From contig NZ_CP049304.1 in assembly GCF_019444005.1 (NCBI RefSeq), positions 434,001 through 498,000 of the forward strand: a stretch of 64,000 nucleotides of DNA. Direction: 5' to 3'. The DNA comes from Liquorilactobacillus nagelii DSM 13675 (GTDB taxonomy: Bacteria > Bacillota > Bacilli > Lactobacillales > Lactobacillaceae). Positions within the stretch are counted from its first letter, which is position 1. Each line of letters opens with the position of its first letter. The notes under the pieces are model-generated. The model made no database searches. It saw only the letters and a list, made by a program, of their open reading frames with translations, and was not told the origin of the DNA. This document shows positions 1 through 10,739 of this stretch, piece after piece. A program made the translations under genes and the position numbers.

Positions 1-1409
1 TATATACAACTTTAGATACTCGGTTGCAAACATATTTGGAAACGTTAATGTCGCAAGCCCAGTCAACTTATCATCCTCAAGAAATGACTGCAATTTTGAT
101 GAAAGCTAGTACAGGTGAAATTTTAGCTGCTACTCAACGTCCGACTTATAATGCCCAAACTAAAGCAGGAATTAATCAAATCTGGCGTAATATTTTAGCA
201 CAAGATAGCTACGAACCTGGTTCAACCATGAAAGTATTTACAATGGCAGCCGCGATCAATAGTGGTGTTTATAATCAAAATGCAACATTCAAATCCGGCT
301 CATATGAAATTGATGGTAAAAAGGTAGACGATTGGGATACTAATGGTTGGGGTTATATTACTTATCGTGATGCTTTTATTAGGTCATCAAATGTTGGAAT
401 GGCACACTTAGAACAACAAATGGGAGCCAAAACTTGGTTAAAGTATATCAAGAAATTCGGCTTGCTTAAAAAAACTGGTTCTAAAATGCCAGATGAGACT
501 AGTGGTAGTATTGAGTTTGGTTATCCAATTGAGCAAGCTAATACAGCATTTGGTCAAGCAATCGATGTGACAGCTTTACAGATGATGCAGGGATTTTCAG
601 CTATCGCTAATCATGGTAAAATGGTAAAGCCGTATTTGGTTAAACGGGTGGTCAATCCCAACAATGGCAAAACTGTCTATCAGGCGGGAACAAAAGTTGT
701 TGGTAAACCAATTCGAAGCCAAACTGCTAGTCAGGTTTTGAGTATGATGCAGGATGTAGTTTATAATGAGAATGGTACAGGGTCAGCTTTTAAAATTAAT
801 GGTTATCGAATAGGTGTTAAAACGGGAACCGCTCAGATCAGTAATTCAAAAGGTACGGGCTATCTAACAGGTGAGACAAATTATCTGTTTTCGGTTGTCG
901 GAATGGCTCCAGCTTCTAATCCCAAATATATTTTGTATATCACGATGAAACAACCGACAACTTTTGCCGGTCAAACATCTGGTCAAATGTTAGCTTCAGT
1001 TTTTAATCCAATGATGAAACGTGTTCTGGATGAAGATCAGGAGACTACCAATCAAAAACAAACACAAGTTACTTTGCCTGATGTTACCGGTCAATCAGTA
1101 ACTAAAGCAAAAACAGCTTTAAATAATGCCGGATTGCTAGTAACTGTTATTGGTAATGGTAAGAAAATTACAGCTCAATCAATAGCTGGTGGACAGACAT
1201 CTCTAACTGGAGAAAGAATTATTTTATTAGCCAATGGCGAAAGACTAATGCCTGATTTGACAGGCTGGTCGCGAAGTAATGTGGCAGCGTTAGCTAATCT
1301 TTTGAATATTAAAGTTAGTTTTCAAGGTTCAGGATATGTAAAAAGTCAAAGTCTAGCTGCTAACAAGTCATTAACGAATCAAAAAAAGATTGTAGTACAA
1401 TTGAAATAA
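1..1409 (+). CDS. ftsI: Class B penicillin-binding protein (PBP2x/FtsI type), 5' end missing
   Basis: Septal D,D-transpeptidase that cross-links peptidoglycan at the division site. The frame is open to the window edge; the residues YTTLDTRLQTYLE before the first possible start are typical PBP sequence, so the gene begins outside the window. The transpeptidase motifs are visible: SxxK as STMK (about 229-240), SxN as SSN (about 382-390) and KTGTAQ (about 820-837). The last 130 or so residues hold two PASTA repeats (LPDVTGQSV and MPDLTGWSR), which separates it from PASTA-less PBP2b types. It lies 16 bp upstream of murE, as expected for dcw. Confident in the family; the exact gene name (pbpX, pbpB or ftsI) is a naming choice. 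Confidence 0.93.
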   Translation, partial: YTTLDTRLQTYLETLMSQAQSTYHPQEMTAILMKASTGEILAATQRPTYNAQTKAGINQIWRNILAQDSYEPGSTMKVFTMAAAINSGVYNQNATFKSGSYEIDGKKVDDWDTNGWGYITYRDAFIRSSNVGMAHLEQQMGAKTWLKYIKKFGLLKKTGSKMPDETSGSIEFGYPIEQANTAFGQAIDVTALQMMQGFSAIANHGKMVKPYLVKRVVNPNNGKTVYQAGTKVVGKPIRSQTASQVLSMMQDVVYNENGTGSAFKINGYRIGVKTGTAQISNSKGTGYLTGETNYLFSVVGMAPASNPKYILYITMKQPTTFAGQTSGQMLASVFNPMMKRVLDEDQETTNQKQTQVTLPDVTGQSVTKAKTALNNAGLLVTVIGNGKKITAQSIAGGQTSLTGERIILLANGERLMPDLTGWSRSNVAALANLLNIKVSFQGSGYVKSQSLAANKSLTNQKKIVVQLK

Positions 1410-1425
1410 AAAATGTGGTGAAAAA

Positions 1426-2916
1426 ATGCAAGCAAGCAAATTAATTGAATGTCTAAGATTTAAACAAGTTTTTCCAGCAGACTATGCAGATTTTGCGGTA
1501 GCTCTTTTAACGCAAAACACAAAGGAAGTCGTAGAAAATAGTATTTTTGTGGCAGTTAAGGGTGCACAGTTTGATGGACATCGATTTGTCGAACAAGCAA
1601 TTCAAGCTGGGGCAAAAATGATCATTGCACAAGATAAAGTTGCGACTGGGGAAGTGCCAGTGGTTTATGTTGAAAACTCAAAAAGAGCTATGGCTATTCT
1701 TAGTAGCCGTTTTTATGGGAATGCTAGCCAAGCTTTACGGATAATTGGGGTTACTGGAACTAATGGTAAAACAACGGTTACGCATCTTATTGAGGCGATT
1801 TTTCGAGCTCAAGGAGAAGAAACTGGCTTAGTAGGAACAATGTATCGCAAGGTTGGTAATGAGATCTTTCCAACTAAAAATACTACTCCAGATATTATCA
1901 CGCTCCAAAGGACTTTAAATAAGATGGTTGAGCGGCATGTTTCAACTGTCGCAATGGAAGTCTCTTCGATTGCTTTGATTCAAGGACGCGTTTGGGGGAT
2001 TGATTTTGATATCGGAGTATTCACAAACTTAAGTCGTGATCATCTTGATTATCATAAAACGATGGCCAATTATGAGCATGCTAAAAGTTTGTTGTTTTCA
2101 CAATTAGGAAATCAATATTCTGGTAATGGAGATGACAAGGTTGCGGTTTTGAATATTGACGATCCGGTTGGGCAAAAATTACAGCAAGATACGGCCGCAC
2201 ATGTTTTAACATACGGAATTGAACGATCAGCGATGATTCAAGCGACTGATGTAAAAATTCATAGTCAAGGAACAGATTTTAAGCTGCATGTTTTTGAACA
2301 AGTTTGGCCGTTACGAGTTAAAATGATTGGTCTGTTCAATGTATATAACATTCTGGCTGCTTTTGCGGCGGCATATGCTGCTGGAATAAAAGTAGAAAAA
2401 ATTCTAGCTGCATTAACAGCATTTCCAGGAGTCAAAGGACGAATGCAGTTGTTGACTTCAACAACCGGAGTTAGTGCTGTGATTGATTATTCGCATACTC
2501 CGGATGGTTTATTGAAGGCACTTGAAACGCTGGATCAAGTGGCTCAAAAACGGGTTCTTTGTGTAATTGGCTGCGGTGGTGATCGTGACCATGGTAAGCG
2601 CCCGAAAATGGGGGAAATTGCGGTTAAGTACAGTGACTTGGCAATTTTTACGTCGGATAACCCACGGACCGAAGATCCGCAAAAAATTATTTCGTCCATG
2701 CTTAGTGGAGTAGAGCAGCCGGATCGGGTTCCGGTATTTGTTAAACGGCGCGAGGCAATTAATTATGCGATTCAACAAGCTCAAACCGGTGATATTGTAT
2801 TGATTGCTGGTAAGGGACATGAAGATTATCAAATCATTGGTAAAGAAAAGCATCATTTTGATGATGTAGAAGAGGCAATGAAAGCATTAAGATTAAAGGA
2901 GCAAGCTAACAAATGA
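1426..2916 (+). CDS. murE: UDP-MurNAc-tripeptide synthetase MurE, DNPR type
   Basis: Cytoplasmic ATP-dependent ligase adding the third stem-peptide residue to UDP-MurNAc-L-Ala-D-Glu. The Mur ligase P-loop TGTNGKTT lies near residues 110-118, followed by the central domain (NTTPD, EVSS) and the C-terminal domain with GCGGDRD and the substrate motif D411-N-P-R414. In characterised MurE enzymes DNPR goes with meso-diaminopimelate, whereas lysine-adding enzymes have other residues there. The genes dapF and dapA in this window agree. It is 496 aa, normal for the family, and its stop overlaps the start of mraY by 4 bp, suggesting translational coupling. Confidence 0.95.
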   Translation: MQASKLIECLRFKQVFPADYADFAVALLTQNTKEVVENSIFVAVKGAQFDGHRFVEQAIQAGAKMIIAQDKVATGEVPVVYVENSKRAMAILSSRFYGNASQALRIIGVTGTNGKTTVTHLIEAIFRAQGEETGLVGTMYRKVGNEIFPTKNTTPDIITLQRTLNKMVERHVSTVAMEVSSIALIQGRVWGIDFDIGVFTNLSRDHLDYHKTMANYEHAKSLLFSQLGNQYSGNGDDKVAVLNIDDPVGQKLQQDTAAHVLTYGIERSAMIQATDVKIHSQGTDFKLHVFEQVWPLRVKMIGLFNVYNILAAFAAAYAAGIKVEKILAALTAFPGVKGRMQLLTSTTGVSAVIDYSHTPDGLLKALETLDQVAQKRVLCVIGCGGDRDHGKRPKMGEIAVKYSDLAIFTSDNPRTEDPQKIISSMLSGVEQPDRVPVFVKRREAINYAIQQAQTGDIVLIAGKGHEDYQIIGKEKHHFDDVEEAMKALRLKEQANK

Positions 2917-3875
2917 CATTTGTAGAAGGCATTATTTCACTCGTTTTGAGTTTGGGACTGACGGTTTTGTTTTTACCGCAGTTTATTAATTATGCTCATC
3001 GAAAAAAACAGGGGCAGATGATTCGTGAAGAAGGACCCAGTTGGCACCAGAAAAAATCAGGCACGCCGACAATGGGGGGCTTGATTTTTAATTCAGTCAT
3101 TTTAGTAGTCAGCCTAGTTTGTGGACTTATTTGGCAACAGTTAAGTGCGAAATTATTGGTCTTGCTGTTTATTTTAGTTTTATATGCTGGTTTGGGTTTT
3201 TGGGATGATTCAATTAAGCTTTGGAAAAAACAAAATGAAGGTTTAAAAGCTTGGCAAAAACTTTTAGGACAAATTATCGGTGCAATTGTCTTTATGGCTG
3301 TTTATTATCATGAAGAATTGCCATTATCCTTGCATTTATTCGGTTATGAAATTTCAATTGGTGTTTTCTTTATCATATTTGCAATTTTTTGGCTGGTCGG
3401 GTTTTCGAACGCGGTTAATTTGACTGATGGAATTGATGGCTTGGTAGCTGGTCAAGCAACAATTGCTTTTACGGTTTATGCAATTATTGCTGCACACCAA
3501 CAGCAATTTGATATTTTATTGTTTTGTTTAGCAATTATTGGAGCTTTGTTAGGATTTTTGATTTTTAATCATAAACCAGCTAAGATTTTCATGGGTGATA
3601 TGGGATCGTTAGCCTTAGGTGGAGCTTTAGCAGCTGTTTCAATGCTAGTTAATCATGAAATCTCGCTTTTATGGATTGGCTTGATTTTTGTGATTGAAAC
3701 GGCCAGCGTAATTTTGCAAGTTGCTTCATTCAAACTAACCGGAAAAAGGATTTTTAAGATGAGTCCTATTCATCACCACTTTGAACTTTGCGGCTGGAGT
3801 GAATGGCGAATTGATTTGACATTCTGGTTTGTGGGAATTATTACTGGCGTTAGTGCTTTACTAACAATTTTTTAA
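2913..3875 (+). CDS. mraY: Phospho-MurNAc-pentapeptide transferase MraY
   Basis: Integral membrane enzyme that transfers phospho-MurNAc-pentapeptide to undecaprenyl phosphate, making lipid I. The 320-aa protein is almost wholly hydrophobic with about ten membrane spans. Family signatures are present: an Asp pair in the first cytoplasmic loop (GFWDDSIK), NLTDGIDGL near residue 169, [12 protein letters not shown] near 226 and PIHHHFEL near 286. The ATG overlaps the murE stop (ATGA), with a purine-rich AAAGGAG just upstream. The 20-bp gap to murD marks continued operon structure. Confidence 0.97.
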   Translation: MTFVEGIISLVLSLGLTVLFLPQFINYAHRKKQGQMIREEGPSWHQKKSGTPTMGGLIFNSVILVVSLVCGLIWQQLSAKLLVLLFILVLYAGLGFWDDSIKLWKKQNEGLKAWQKLLGQIIGAIVFMAVYYHEELPLSLHLFGYEISIGVFFIIFAIFWLVGFSNAVNLTDGIDGLVAGQATIAFTVYAIIAAHQQQFDILLFCLAIIGALLGFLIFNHKPAKIFMGDMGSLALGGALAAVSMLVNHEISLLWIGLIFVIETASVILQVASFKLTGKRIFKMSPIHHHFELCGWSEWRIDLTFWFVGIITGVSALLTIF

Positions 3876-3895
3876 TTTAAAAGGAAGTAAATTGA

Positions 3896-5269
3896 ATGAA
3901 GGTAATTAAGAGCTATCAAGATAAAAAAGTTTTGGTATTGGGTTTGGGAAAAAGCGGAATAAATGCTGCTAAGCTGTTAGCTAAGCTAGGTGCTAAAGTT
4001 ACAGTAAATGATTTGCATGCTCCTAAAGATCCACAAGTTATTAAAGATTTAACAACACAGGGAATTAAAGTGATTACTGGGAGTCATCCTTTGGAATTAG
4101 CTAAACAAAATGAACTGATGGTCAAAAATCCTGGAATTCCCTATAGCAATCCTTTAGTTGAAGCGGCACAAGCGGCTGGTTTGCCAATTATAACTGAACC
4201 TGAATTGGCCTATGAAATTTTAGATTCACCATTAGTTGCAGTTACTGGAACTAATGGTAAAACCACCACTACCACTTTGATAACCTTAATGCTTGACCAA
4301 GATCGGACGGCTGGAAGAGCTTATTCTGCAGGAAATATTGGTATTCCAGCTAGTCAAGTAGCACAAAAAGCAACTACAAATGATGTTATGGTGGCTGAAT
4401 TGTCAAGTTTTCAATTACTGGGAATTACTCAGTTGCGGCCACATGTTGCTGTTATTACTAATATCTATGAAGCGCATACTGACTATCATGGCTCGCGAGC
4501 AAACTATGTCAAAGCCAAGCTACGAATTACTAAAAATCAAACAGCTAAAGATTACCTGATTATTAATTGGGATTCAGAGGAATGGCGAAATCTAAGTCAA
4601 AAGTCGGCTGCGCAGGTTATTCCATTTTCACGCAAAACGGTTGTTCCAAACGGAGCGTACCAGCAAGGTGAATACTTATATTTTAAGGGTGAAAAAATAA
4701 TTAAAGCTGCTGATATCAAAATTCCTGGCAGTCACAATATTGAGAATGCGTTGGCAGCAATTGCTGCGGCCAAGATAATGGGACAGAACAATCAGGCAAT
4801 TTGTCAAGTGTTGCGAACCTTTAGTGGTGTTAAGCATCGTATCCAGTATGTAATGACAGTTAATCAGCGGAAGTTTTATAATGATTCAAAGGCAACTAAT
4901 ATTGAGGCCTGCGAAAGAGCTTTAGGCAGTTTTGACCAGCCAATTGTTCTTTTAGCTGGGGGGTTGGATCGAGGATTTACTTTTGAAAGATTAATTCCTG
5001 ACTTCAAGCATGTTCGGGCAATGATTTGTTTCGGTGAAACGGCTAAATTAATGGCAGCGGCGGGCGAACAAGCTGGAATTAAACAGATTGAATTTACTCA
5101 AGATGTGATTAGTGCTGTTCCACTAGCCTACCAATTAAGTCAGCCCGGTGATGTTGTCTTGTTGTCCCCAGCTTGTGCTAGTTGGGATCAGTACCCAACC
5201 TTTGAAGTTCGTGGAGATCGATTTATTAATGCCATTGAAAAGTTAGCAACTGAACAGGAGGAAAAATAA
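3896..5269 (+). CDS. murD: UDP-MurNAc-L-Ala:D-Glu ligase MurD
   Basis: Cytoplasmic ligase that adds D-glutamate to UDP-MurNAc-L-alanine. The N-terminal Rossmann region holds VLGLGKSG, the P-loop [10 protein letters not shown] lies near residues 117-126, and the C-terminal domain has YNDSKATNIEA, LLAGGLDRG and LLSPACASWDQY, all typical of MurD. Length 457 aa is normal. An AAGGAAG ribosome-binding site precedes the ATG; a TTG four bases upstream is out of frame. Only 3 bp separate it from murG. Confidence 0.97.
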   Translation: MKVIKSYQDKKVLVLGLGKSGINAAKLLAKLGAKVTVNDLHAPKDPQVIKDLTTQGIKVITGSHPLELAKQNELMVKNPGIPYSNPLVEAAQAAGLPIITEPELAYEILDSPLVAVTGTNGKTTTTTLITLMLDQDRTAGRAYSAGNIGIPASQVAQKATTNDVMVAELSSFQLLGITQLRPHVAVITNIYEAHTDYHGSRANYVKAKLRITKNQTAKDYLIINWDSEEWRNLSQKSAAQVIPFSRKTVVPNGAYQQGEYLYFKGEKIIKAADIKIPGSHNIENALAAIAAAKIMGQNNQAICQVLRTFSGVKHRIQYVMTVNQRKFYNDSKATNIEACERALGSFDQPIVLLAGGLDRGFTFERLIPDFKHVRAMICFGETAKLMAAAGEQAGIKQIEFTQDVISAVPLAYQLSQPGDVVLLSPACASWDQYPTFEVRGDRFINAIEKLATEQEEK

Positions 5270-5272
5270 GTC

Positions 5273-6358
5273 ATGCGTTTACTGATATCAGGTGGTGGAA
5301 CAGGTGGGCATATCTATCCTGCCTTGGCATTGATTGAACAATTGAAAAAAAGAGATCCTCAAGCAGCGGTTTTATACGTTGGAACACACCGTGGATTAGA
5401 AAATAAAATTGTTCCAGCAGCTGGCATTGATTTCAAAACAATTGAAATTCAAGGATTTAAACGTTCTTTGTCATTGGAAAACTTTAAGACAGTTTATCTG
5501 TTTTTGAAAAGTGTTGAAACGGCCAAAAAAATAATTCGTGATTTTAAGCCGGATGTAGTTGTTGGAACTGGTGGTTATGTTTGTGGAGCAGTTGTTTATG
5601 CGGCAGCGAGAATGCATATTCCAACTTTTATTCACGAACAAAATAGTATTGCTGGAGTAACTAATAAATTTTTAAGTCACTTTGTTGATCGAATTGGAAT
5701 TTGCTTTCCTGAGGCGGCTAATGAATTTCCAGAAAAAAAGGTTGTTTTCACCGGAAATCCTCGAGCACAACAAGTAGCAAATATTCAACCGACTAATTAC
5801 TTAGAAAAATTAGGATTAAATCCAAACAAACCAACGGTCTTAATTTTTGGCGGTTCCCGTGGAGCTCGACGAATAAATGAAGCAACGGTGGCAGCTTTAA
5901 AAAATTTTGCTGATAAGCCATATCAAGTCTTGTTTGTGACGGGGAGTGTTCATTATCAGAAAATCAAACAATTAATCAATAATTTACCAACTAATGTTGT
6001 TGTAGAACCCTATATTGAAAATATGCCACAAATTTTACCAGAAATTAGTTGTATTGTTGGTCGCGCAGGAGCCACCAGCTTGGCGGAAATTACCGCGTTG
6101 GGAATTCCATCAATTTTAATTCCAAGTCCTTATGTAACACATGATCATCAAACACACAATGCACAGAGTTTAGTAAAAATTTCAGCCGCAGTAATGATTC
6201 GTGAAGATCAGTTGGACGAGGCGATTTTGACTAAAGAAATTGATCGTTTGTTGGCGGATCAAAAATTAAGAAGTCAAATGGCAAAAAAAGCCAAAACAGC
6301 AGGAGTACCAGATGCAGCAGATCAGGTGTTGCGCCAATTGCAAGCAATAAGCAAATAA
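5273..6358 (+). CDS. murG: Lipid II synthase MurG (GT-B glycosyltransferase)
   Basis: Peripheral membrane glycosyltransferase that adds GlcNAc to lipid I to give lipid II. Its glycine-rich N-terminal loop [14 protein letters not shown] is at residues 7-20, followed by [14 protein letters not shown] near 124 and the UDP-GlcNAc domain with [10 protein letters not shown] and [11 protein letters not shown]. Length 361 aa fits. AGGAGG sits about ten bases before the ATG, overlapping the end of murD. Confidence 0.97.
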   Translation: MRLLISGGGTGGHIYPALALIEQLKKRDPQAAVLYVGTHRGLENKIVPAAGIDFKTIEIQGFKRSLSLENFKTVYLFLKSVETAKKIIRDFKPDVVVGTGGYVCGAVVYAAARMHIPTFIHEQNSIAGVTNKFLSHFVDRIGICFPEAANEFPEKKVVFTGNPRAQQVANIQPTNYLEKLGLNPNKPTVLIFGGSRGARRINEATVAALKNFADKPYQVLFVTGSVHYQKIKQLINNLPTNVVVEPYIENMPQILPEISCIVGRAGATSLAEITALGIPSILIPSPYVTHDHQTHNAQSLVKISAAVMIREDQLDEAILTKEIDRLLADQKLRSQMAKKAKTAGVPDAADQVLRQLQAISK

Positions 6359-6373
6359 AAGAGGTGTTGGGGA

Positions 6374-7222
6374 ATGGCAGGTAAAAAGAAAAACAAACAA
6401 ATTATTAAAACCTCAGTTCCTCTGACCCCATGGGAAAAAGCTCAGATTGAACGAAAACAGCAAAATAGTAGAAAAAGATTCGACTTTTTGCATAAAAAAA
6501 GAATTGGCAATAAACTACCAGAATTAGTTGCCTTGCACCACAAGCGGTTAAAAAGGGCTCTAATTCTTAATTTGTTGGGATTTACAATTTTACTGCTTGG
6601 TTCACTTTATTTTATTTCACCTTATAGCAAAATTACTGAAGTTGACGTACTAGGGCTCTCTCCAAAGTTGGAAAAACAAGTTATCAAGTTCAGTGGATTA
6701 AAGTCTGGCGATTATGTAGTAGGAGCTTTTCTCAAACAGAAAAAATTGGAAAAACAACTTCGAAAAAAAATGCCAGAAGTAAAGCAGGTAAATTTCTCAA
6801 TCACAGGCAGAAACGTTCAGTTTAAACTTATTTTTAATCGTAACCTGGGGTATGTAGAAAAAAATAATCAATTTTATCGTTTAGGACTGAATGGCAAAAT
6901 CTCACATTTGGCTCATTCAAGCCCTCAGGGAAACACACCACTTTACGTTGGATTTGCGGATCAAAAATTGTTAAAGACAACTGTCCAACAAGTTCAGCTA
7001 TTGTCGCCTAAAATTGTCCGCGCGATCTCGGAAATTCATGCAGAACCAACTAAAACTGACCAGCAGAAACTGCATCTCTATATGAACGACGGGAACCAAG
7101 TTTTGGCGACAACCACTAGTTTTGCTCGGAAAATGAAATACTATCCTGAAATTAAGGCACAAACTTCAGGTAAGGTAATGATTGATCTTCAAGTCGGTGC
7201 ATTTTCTTATCAGTTGAATTAG
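6374..7222 (+). CDS. divIB: Cell-division protein DivIB/FtsQ
   Basis: Bitopic divisome protein that works with FtsL and DivIC. It has a basic cytoplasmic N-terminus of about 70 residues, one membrane span near residues 60-80 (LILNLLGFTILLLGSLYF), a POTRA region starting around ITEVDVLGLS, and a C-terminal beta domain. Length 282 aa matches lactobacilli. The family is poorly conserved in sequence, so the call leans on topology plus position between murG and ftsA. GAGGTG gives a ribosome-binding site. Confidence 0.92.
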   Translation: MAGKKKNKQIIKTSVPLTPWEKAQIERKQQNSRKRFDFLHKKRIGNKLPELVALHHKRLKRALILNLLGFTILLLGSLYFISPYSKITEVDVLGLSPKLEKQVIKFSGLKSGDYVVGAFLKQKKLEKQLRKKMPEVKQVNFSITGRNVQFKLIFNRNLGYVEKNNQFYRLGLNGKISHLAHSSPQGNTPLYVGFADQKLLKTTVQQVQLLSPKIVRAISEIHAEPTKTDQQKLHLYMNDGNQVLATTTSFARKMKYYPEIKAQTSGKVMIDLQVGAFSYQLN

Positions 7223-7281
7223 TAATTTTGATAAAATGTAATTTTTCTGCAACCTGAAACGTGTAATATTGCTAATGGGTG

Positions 7282-7290
7282 TGGTAAAAT
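7282..7290 (+). promoter_or_regulatory. Possible extended -10 promoter for ftsA-ftsZ
   Basis: The 144-bp gap between divIB and ftsA is the only sizeable one in the dcw run. It contains TGGTAAAAT, an extended -10 shape, about 80 bp before ftsA. No good -35 lies 16-18 bp upstream, so the call is tentative. Confidence 0.35.
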
Positions 7291-7369
7291 TAAACTATCG
7301 AAATGAATGATAAATAATATCTACAAAACTTGTTTTTTGATTAAAATTTGAGAGAAGGAGGCTCAATTG

Positions 7370-8707
7370 ATGGAGAAATCTGGAATATATGTCGGATTAG
7401 ATATTGGGACAACTTCAATCAAAGTGATAGTTGCGGAATATCTAAAGGGCCAGCTTAATATTATTGGTGTTGGAAGTGAACGTTCCGATGGCCTTAGTCG
7501 TGGGGTTGTGATTGATATCGATCATGCTGTTAAGGCAATCAATCGAGCGATTACCCAAGCCGAAGAAAAGGCCAGTTTAAAAATTAAGGATGTTCAAGTT
7601 GGATTACCGGCTAATTTACTTGAAATTGAACCGTGCAGCGGTATGATAGCTGTTAATAAACAAGGTGATGGGGCTAAGGAAATTAATTCGCAAGATGTAA
7701 TGCGAGTGACTAGGGCAGCCTTAATTCAACAGTTACCACCTGAAAGGCAAATAGTTGACGTTATTCCAGACGAATTTACAGTGGATGGATTTGACGGAAT
7801 TAAAGATCCCCGCGGCATGGTTGGCGTCCGCTTAGAGATGAAGGGCGTTGTTTACACTGGCCCGAAAACAATTCTGCATAATACTTTAAGTTGTGTTGAA
7901 CGTGCAGGTTTACATGTTACTGATGTTGTGGTCGCTCCGTTAGCTTTGGCAAGTTTAGCATTAACCGATGGTGAACAAGATTTTGGTTCAGTATTGATTG
8001 ATTTAGGAGGCGGGCAGGCAACTGCTGCAGTCGTTCACGATCACAAGTTGAAATATACATATGTTGATCAAGAAGGTGGACAGTTTATTACCAAGGATAT
8101 TTCGGTTGTTTTAAATACTTCATTAGGCAACGCAGAAAAAATAAAGCGCAACTATGGCTATGCAGCCGGCTTTTTAGCTCCTAAGGATGAAACTTTTAAT
8201 GTTGAAGTTGTTGGTCAAGCCGATCCGGGAGAATTCACAAGTGAATATTTAGCGGAGATTATTGAAGCAAGACTAACACAAATTTTTAATCGCTTGAAAA
8301 CTGTGCTGAATGATATTTCAGCTTTACAATTACCCGGTGGAATTGTCATTACAGGTGGTCAGGCTGCCTTACCGGGCGTTAAGGATTTGGCTGAAGAAGT
8401 ATTTGAGACAAATGTCCGGTTGTTTGTCCCTTCACAAATGGGATTGCGGCACCCTTCTTTTACTCAAGTAATTGGTTTAATTGAATATAGTGCGCATCAA
8501 AGTGAAATTGTTAGAGTTGTCAAAAAAGCAGTTTTTCCTGAAATGGAATTACCCGCAAGCATTTCACCAGAAAGTGGTCGGCAAGCCGAAACAGATGAGC
8601 TGGAAAATCAAGTGAGGCAAGAAGAAGTTTCACAGGAAAAAGTTGACCGTGATCATAAAGGAACATTTGATGGTATAAAAAAATTTTTCAGTACTTTTTT
8701 TGATTGA
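7370..8707 (+). CDS. ftsA: Cell-division protein FtsA
   Basis: Actin-like ATPase that tethers FtsZ to the membrane. The N-terminus has the phosphate-1 loop VGLDIGTTSIKV, followed by the 1C subdomain, a second nucleotide motif LIDLGGGQAT and GGIVITGGQAALPG. The C-terminus ends in a short amphipathic helix (GIKKFFSTFF) after a charged linker, the usual membrane-targeting sequence. I chose ATG 7370 over TTG 7367 because AAGGAGG lies 8 bp before it. It precedes ftsZ as expected. Confidence 0.97.
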   Translation: MEKSGIYVGLDIGTTSIKVIVAEYLKGQLNIIGVGSERSDGLSRGVVIDIDHAVKAINRAITQAEEKASLKIKDVQVGLPANLLEIEPCSGMIAVNKQGDGAKEINSQDVMRVTRAALIQQLPPERQIVDVIPDEFTVDGFDGIKDPRGMVGVRLEMKGVVYTGPKTILHNTLSCVERAGLHVTDVVVAPLALASLALTDGEQDFGSVLIDLGGGQATAAVVHDHKLKYTYVDQEGGQFITKDISVVLNTSLGNAEKIKRNYGYAAGFLAPKDETFNVEVVGQADPGEFTSEYLAEIIEARLTQIFNRLKTVLNDISALQLPGGIVITGGQAALPGVKDLAEEVFETNVRLFVPSQMGLRHPSFTQVIGLIEYSAHQSEIVRVVKKAVFPEMELPASISPESGRQAETDELENQVRQEEVSQEKVDRDHKGTFDGIKKFFSTFFD

Positions 8708-8725
8708 TAAATGGAGGTAAAAGGC

Positions 8726-10000
8726 ATGGAGTTTTCACTGGATACAAATGAAAATACAGGTGCAAATATTAAAGTTATCGGTGTTGGCGGAGCTGGTGGC
8801 AACGCTGTTAATCGCATGATTGCTGATGATGTCAAAGGAGTTGAATTCATCGTTGCAAACACTGATGTTCAAGCTCTTAAAGGATCAAATGCTGAATCTA
8901 AAATTCAGTTGGGGCCAAAATTAACTCGTGGTCTTGGAGCGGGTTCAAATCCTGAAATTGGTAACAAAGCCGCTCAAGAAAGCGAAGAAGCTATCGCTGA
9001 AACACTTAAGGGTGCTGATATGATTTTTGTAACAGCCGGAATGGGTGGAGGAACCGGAACTGGAGCCGCTCCGATTATCGCTAAAATTGCTAAGGAACAA
9101 GGTGCCTTAACAGTTGGAGTTGTGACACGCCCATTTAGTTTTGAAGGACCCAAACGTGCACGTTATGCAGCCGAAGGTGTTTCACAAATGAAAGAACACG
9201 TGGATACTTTAGTAATTATTGCTAATGACCGTTTGTTGGAAATCGTTGATAAAAAGACGCCAATTATGGATGCATTTAAAGAAGCAGATAACGTTTTACG
9301 CCAAGGGGTTCAAGGAATTTCTGATTTAATTACTTCACCGGGTTATGTTAACTTAGATTTTGCTGATGTAAAAACAGTAATGGAAAATCAAGGCTCAGCT
9401 TTAATGGGGATTGGTTCAGCAAATGGTGAGAATCGAACGGTTGAAGCTACTAAAAAAGCAATTTCATCTCCTTTACTAGAGGTTTCAATTGATGGTGCGG
9501 AGCAAGTCTTGCTCAATATTACTGGTGGTCCTGATTTGAGCTTGTTTGAGGCACAAGATGCATCTGAAGTTGTTGCGCAGGCTGCTACCAGCGATGTGAA
9601 TATTATTTTTGGAACCTCCATCAATAATGAGCTGGAAGATACAGTAGTTGTAACCGTGATTGCAACAGGAATTGACAAAAAGAAACGTGAAAGTAAAATT
9701 CAGCGACGAGCAAACTTTAACCCAGTAAGACCGACCAGAAATGAACAAACAACTTCAATCGAAGAAGATTCATCAGAAACAAAACCACATCAAGTTTCAG
9801 AAAATGATCCCCTTCATGATTGGGATTTACGTCGGGAATTTTCCGATAATAAGCGGGAATCTCAAGAACGGCAAGTTGATTTTGATAATGTTGAGAAAAA
9901 GAAGTTTGACGTTTTTAAAATGGATACGGCACAAGAAGAAAATGAAAGTGAAGCTGATGATTTAAATAAGCCACCATTTTTCAGACACCGTCGTAAGTAA
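8726..10000 (+). CDS. ftsZ: Cell-division GTPase FtsZ
   Basis: Tubulin homologue forming the Z-ring. The tubulin signature [10 protein letters not shown] is near residue 108, the synergy-loop segment [11 protein letters not shown] near 209, and a variable acidic linker of about 90 residues leads to a C-terminal peptide ([11 protein letters not shown]) that binds FtsA and SepF. An ATG at 8711 is in frame, but GGAGG at 8713-8717 overlaps it and stands 8 bp before ATG 8726, so 8726 is the likely start (424 aa). Confidence 0.98.
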   Translation: MEFSLDTNENTGANIKVIGVGGAGGNAVNRMIADDVKGVEFIVANTDVQALKGSNAESKIQLGPKLTRGLGAGSNPEIGNKAAQESEEAIAETLKGADMIFVTAGMGGGTGTGAAPIIAKIAKEQGALTVGVVTRPFSFEGPKRARYAAEGVSQMKEHVDTLVIIANDRLLEIVDKKTPIMDAFKEADNVLRQGVQGISDLITSPGYVNLDFADVKTVMENQGSALMGIGSANGENRTVEATKKAISSPLLEVSIDGAEQVLLNITGGPDLSLFEAQDASEVVAQAATSDVNIIFGTSINNELEDTVVVTVIATGIDKKKRESKIQRRANFNPVRPTRNEQTTSIEEDSSETKPHQVSENDPLHDWDLRREFSDNKRESQERQVDFDNVEKKKFDVFKMDTAQEENESEADDLNKPPFFRHRRK

Positions 10001-10027
10001 ATTTATTCCAAATAAGGGGTGATTTCA

Positions 10028-10456
10028 ATGGGAATTGGTAACAAGATTAGCCGCTTTTTTGGTGTCGAAGCAGAAGAGTATGATGAAAATACTTTTCCAG
10101 AAGAACAAGCTGTTAATTCAGAGCCAGTTTTTGCAACACACGGTCAGAAGGTGGTTTCAATTACTGATAAAGGTCGAACAGGTGCTGAAAAGAAAATCGC
10201 ACTCTTTGAACCAAGAATTTATTCTGATGTGAAGTCAATCGCTGGAAAACTAATTAGTGATCAGGCGGTAGTTGTAAATTTCCAGCGAATGGATGATGAC
10301 CAGGCTCGCAGAGTTGTTGATTTTCTGACTGGAACTATTTTTGCAATTAATGGTGAAATTCAACGAATCGGTGATCAAATTTTTCTATGTACACCACGGG
10401 GATTTGCAGTTGAAGGAAGTTTGGCTGGTAACTTTGATAATGATGAATTCAGTTAG
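10028..10456 (+). CDS. sepF: Cell-division protein SepF
   Basis: FtsZ-binding membrane-anchoring protein. The N-terminal short amphipathic stretch GIGNKISRFFGV is the usual lipid-binding helix. After a variable linker comes the SepF core (EPRIYSDVKSIAGKL to RIGDQIFLCTPRGF). A GTG at 10019 is in frame, but it lies inside a near-perfect anti-16S sequence AAGGGGTGAT (10014-10023), so ATG 10028 is chosen (142 aa). Position directly after ftsZ is diagnostic. Confidence 0.95.
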   Translation: MGIGNKISRFFGVEAEEYDENTFPEEQAVNSEPVFATHGQKVVSITDKGRTGAEKKIALFEPRIYSDVKSIAGKLISDQAVVVNFQRMDDDQARRVVDFLTGTIFAINGEIQRIGDQIFLCTPRGFAVEGSLAGNFDNDEFS

Positions 10457-10466
10457 GAGTGTCTAG

Positions 10467-10727
10467 TTGCTAATTTTAACAATAATTAATCGACTATTTG
10501 AATTATACTCTTTGGCATTGGTGATATATGTATTAATGTCATGGTTTCCAAATGCGCAGCAAAGTCGCTTTGGACAATTATTAGGGCGTTTTTGTCAACC
10601 ATATCTAGATTTTTTTGATCGTTTTATTCCGCCGATTGGGGGAATTAGTTTTTCACCAATTGTTGCACTTATAGCGTTGCAGTTTATTCAAAATGGATTA
10701 GTGTTAGTTGTAAGCATGTTTTTTTGA
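10467..10727 (+). CDS. YggT-family membrane protein (YlmG)
   Basis: Small integral membrane protein of 86 aa with two hydrophobic segments separated by the conserved SWFPNAQQSRFGQ and FDRFIPPIGGISFSPI stretches of the YggT family. The molecular role is unclear; homologues affect nucleoid and division-site organisation. Start is TTG with GGAGTG upstream, 10 bp after sepF. Confidence 0.9.
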   Translation: MLILTIINRLFELYSLALVIYVLMSWFPNAQQSRFGQLLGRFCQPYLDFFDRFIPPIGGISFSPIVALIALQFIQNGLVLVVSMFF

Positions 10728-10739
10728 GAGGGTAAAGGT

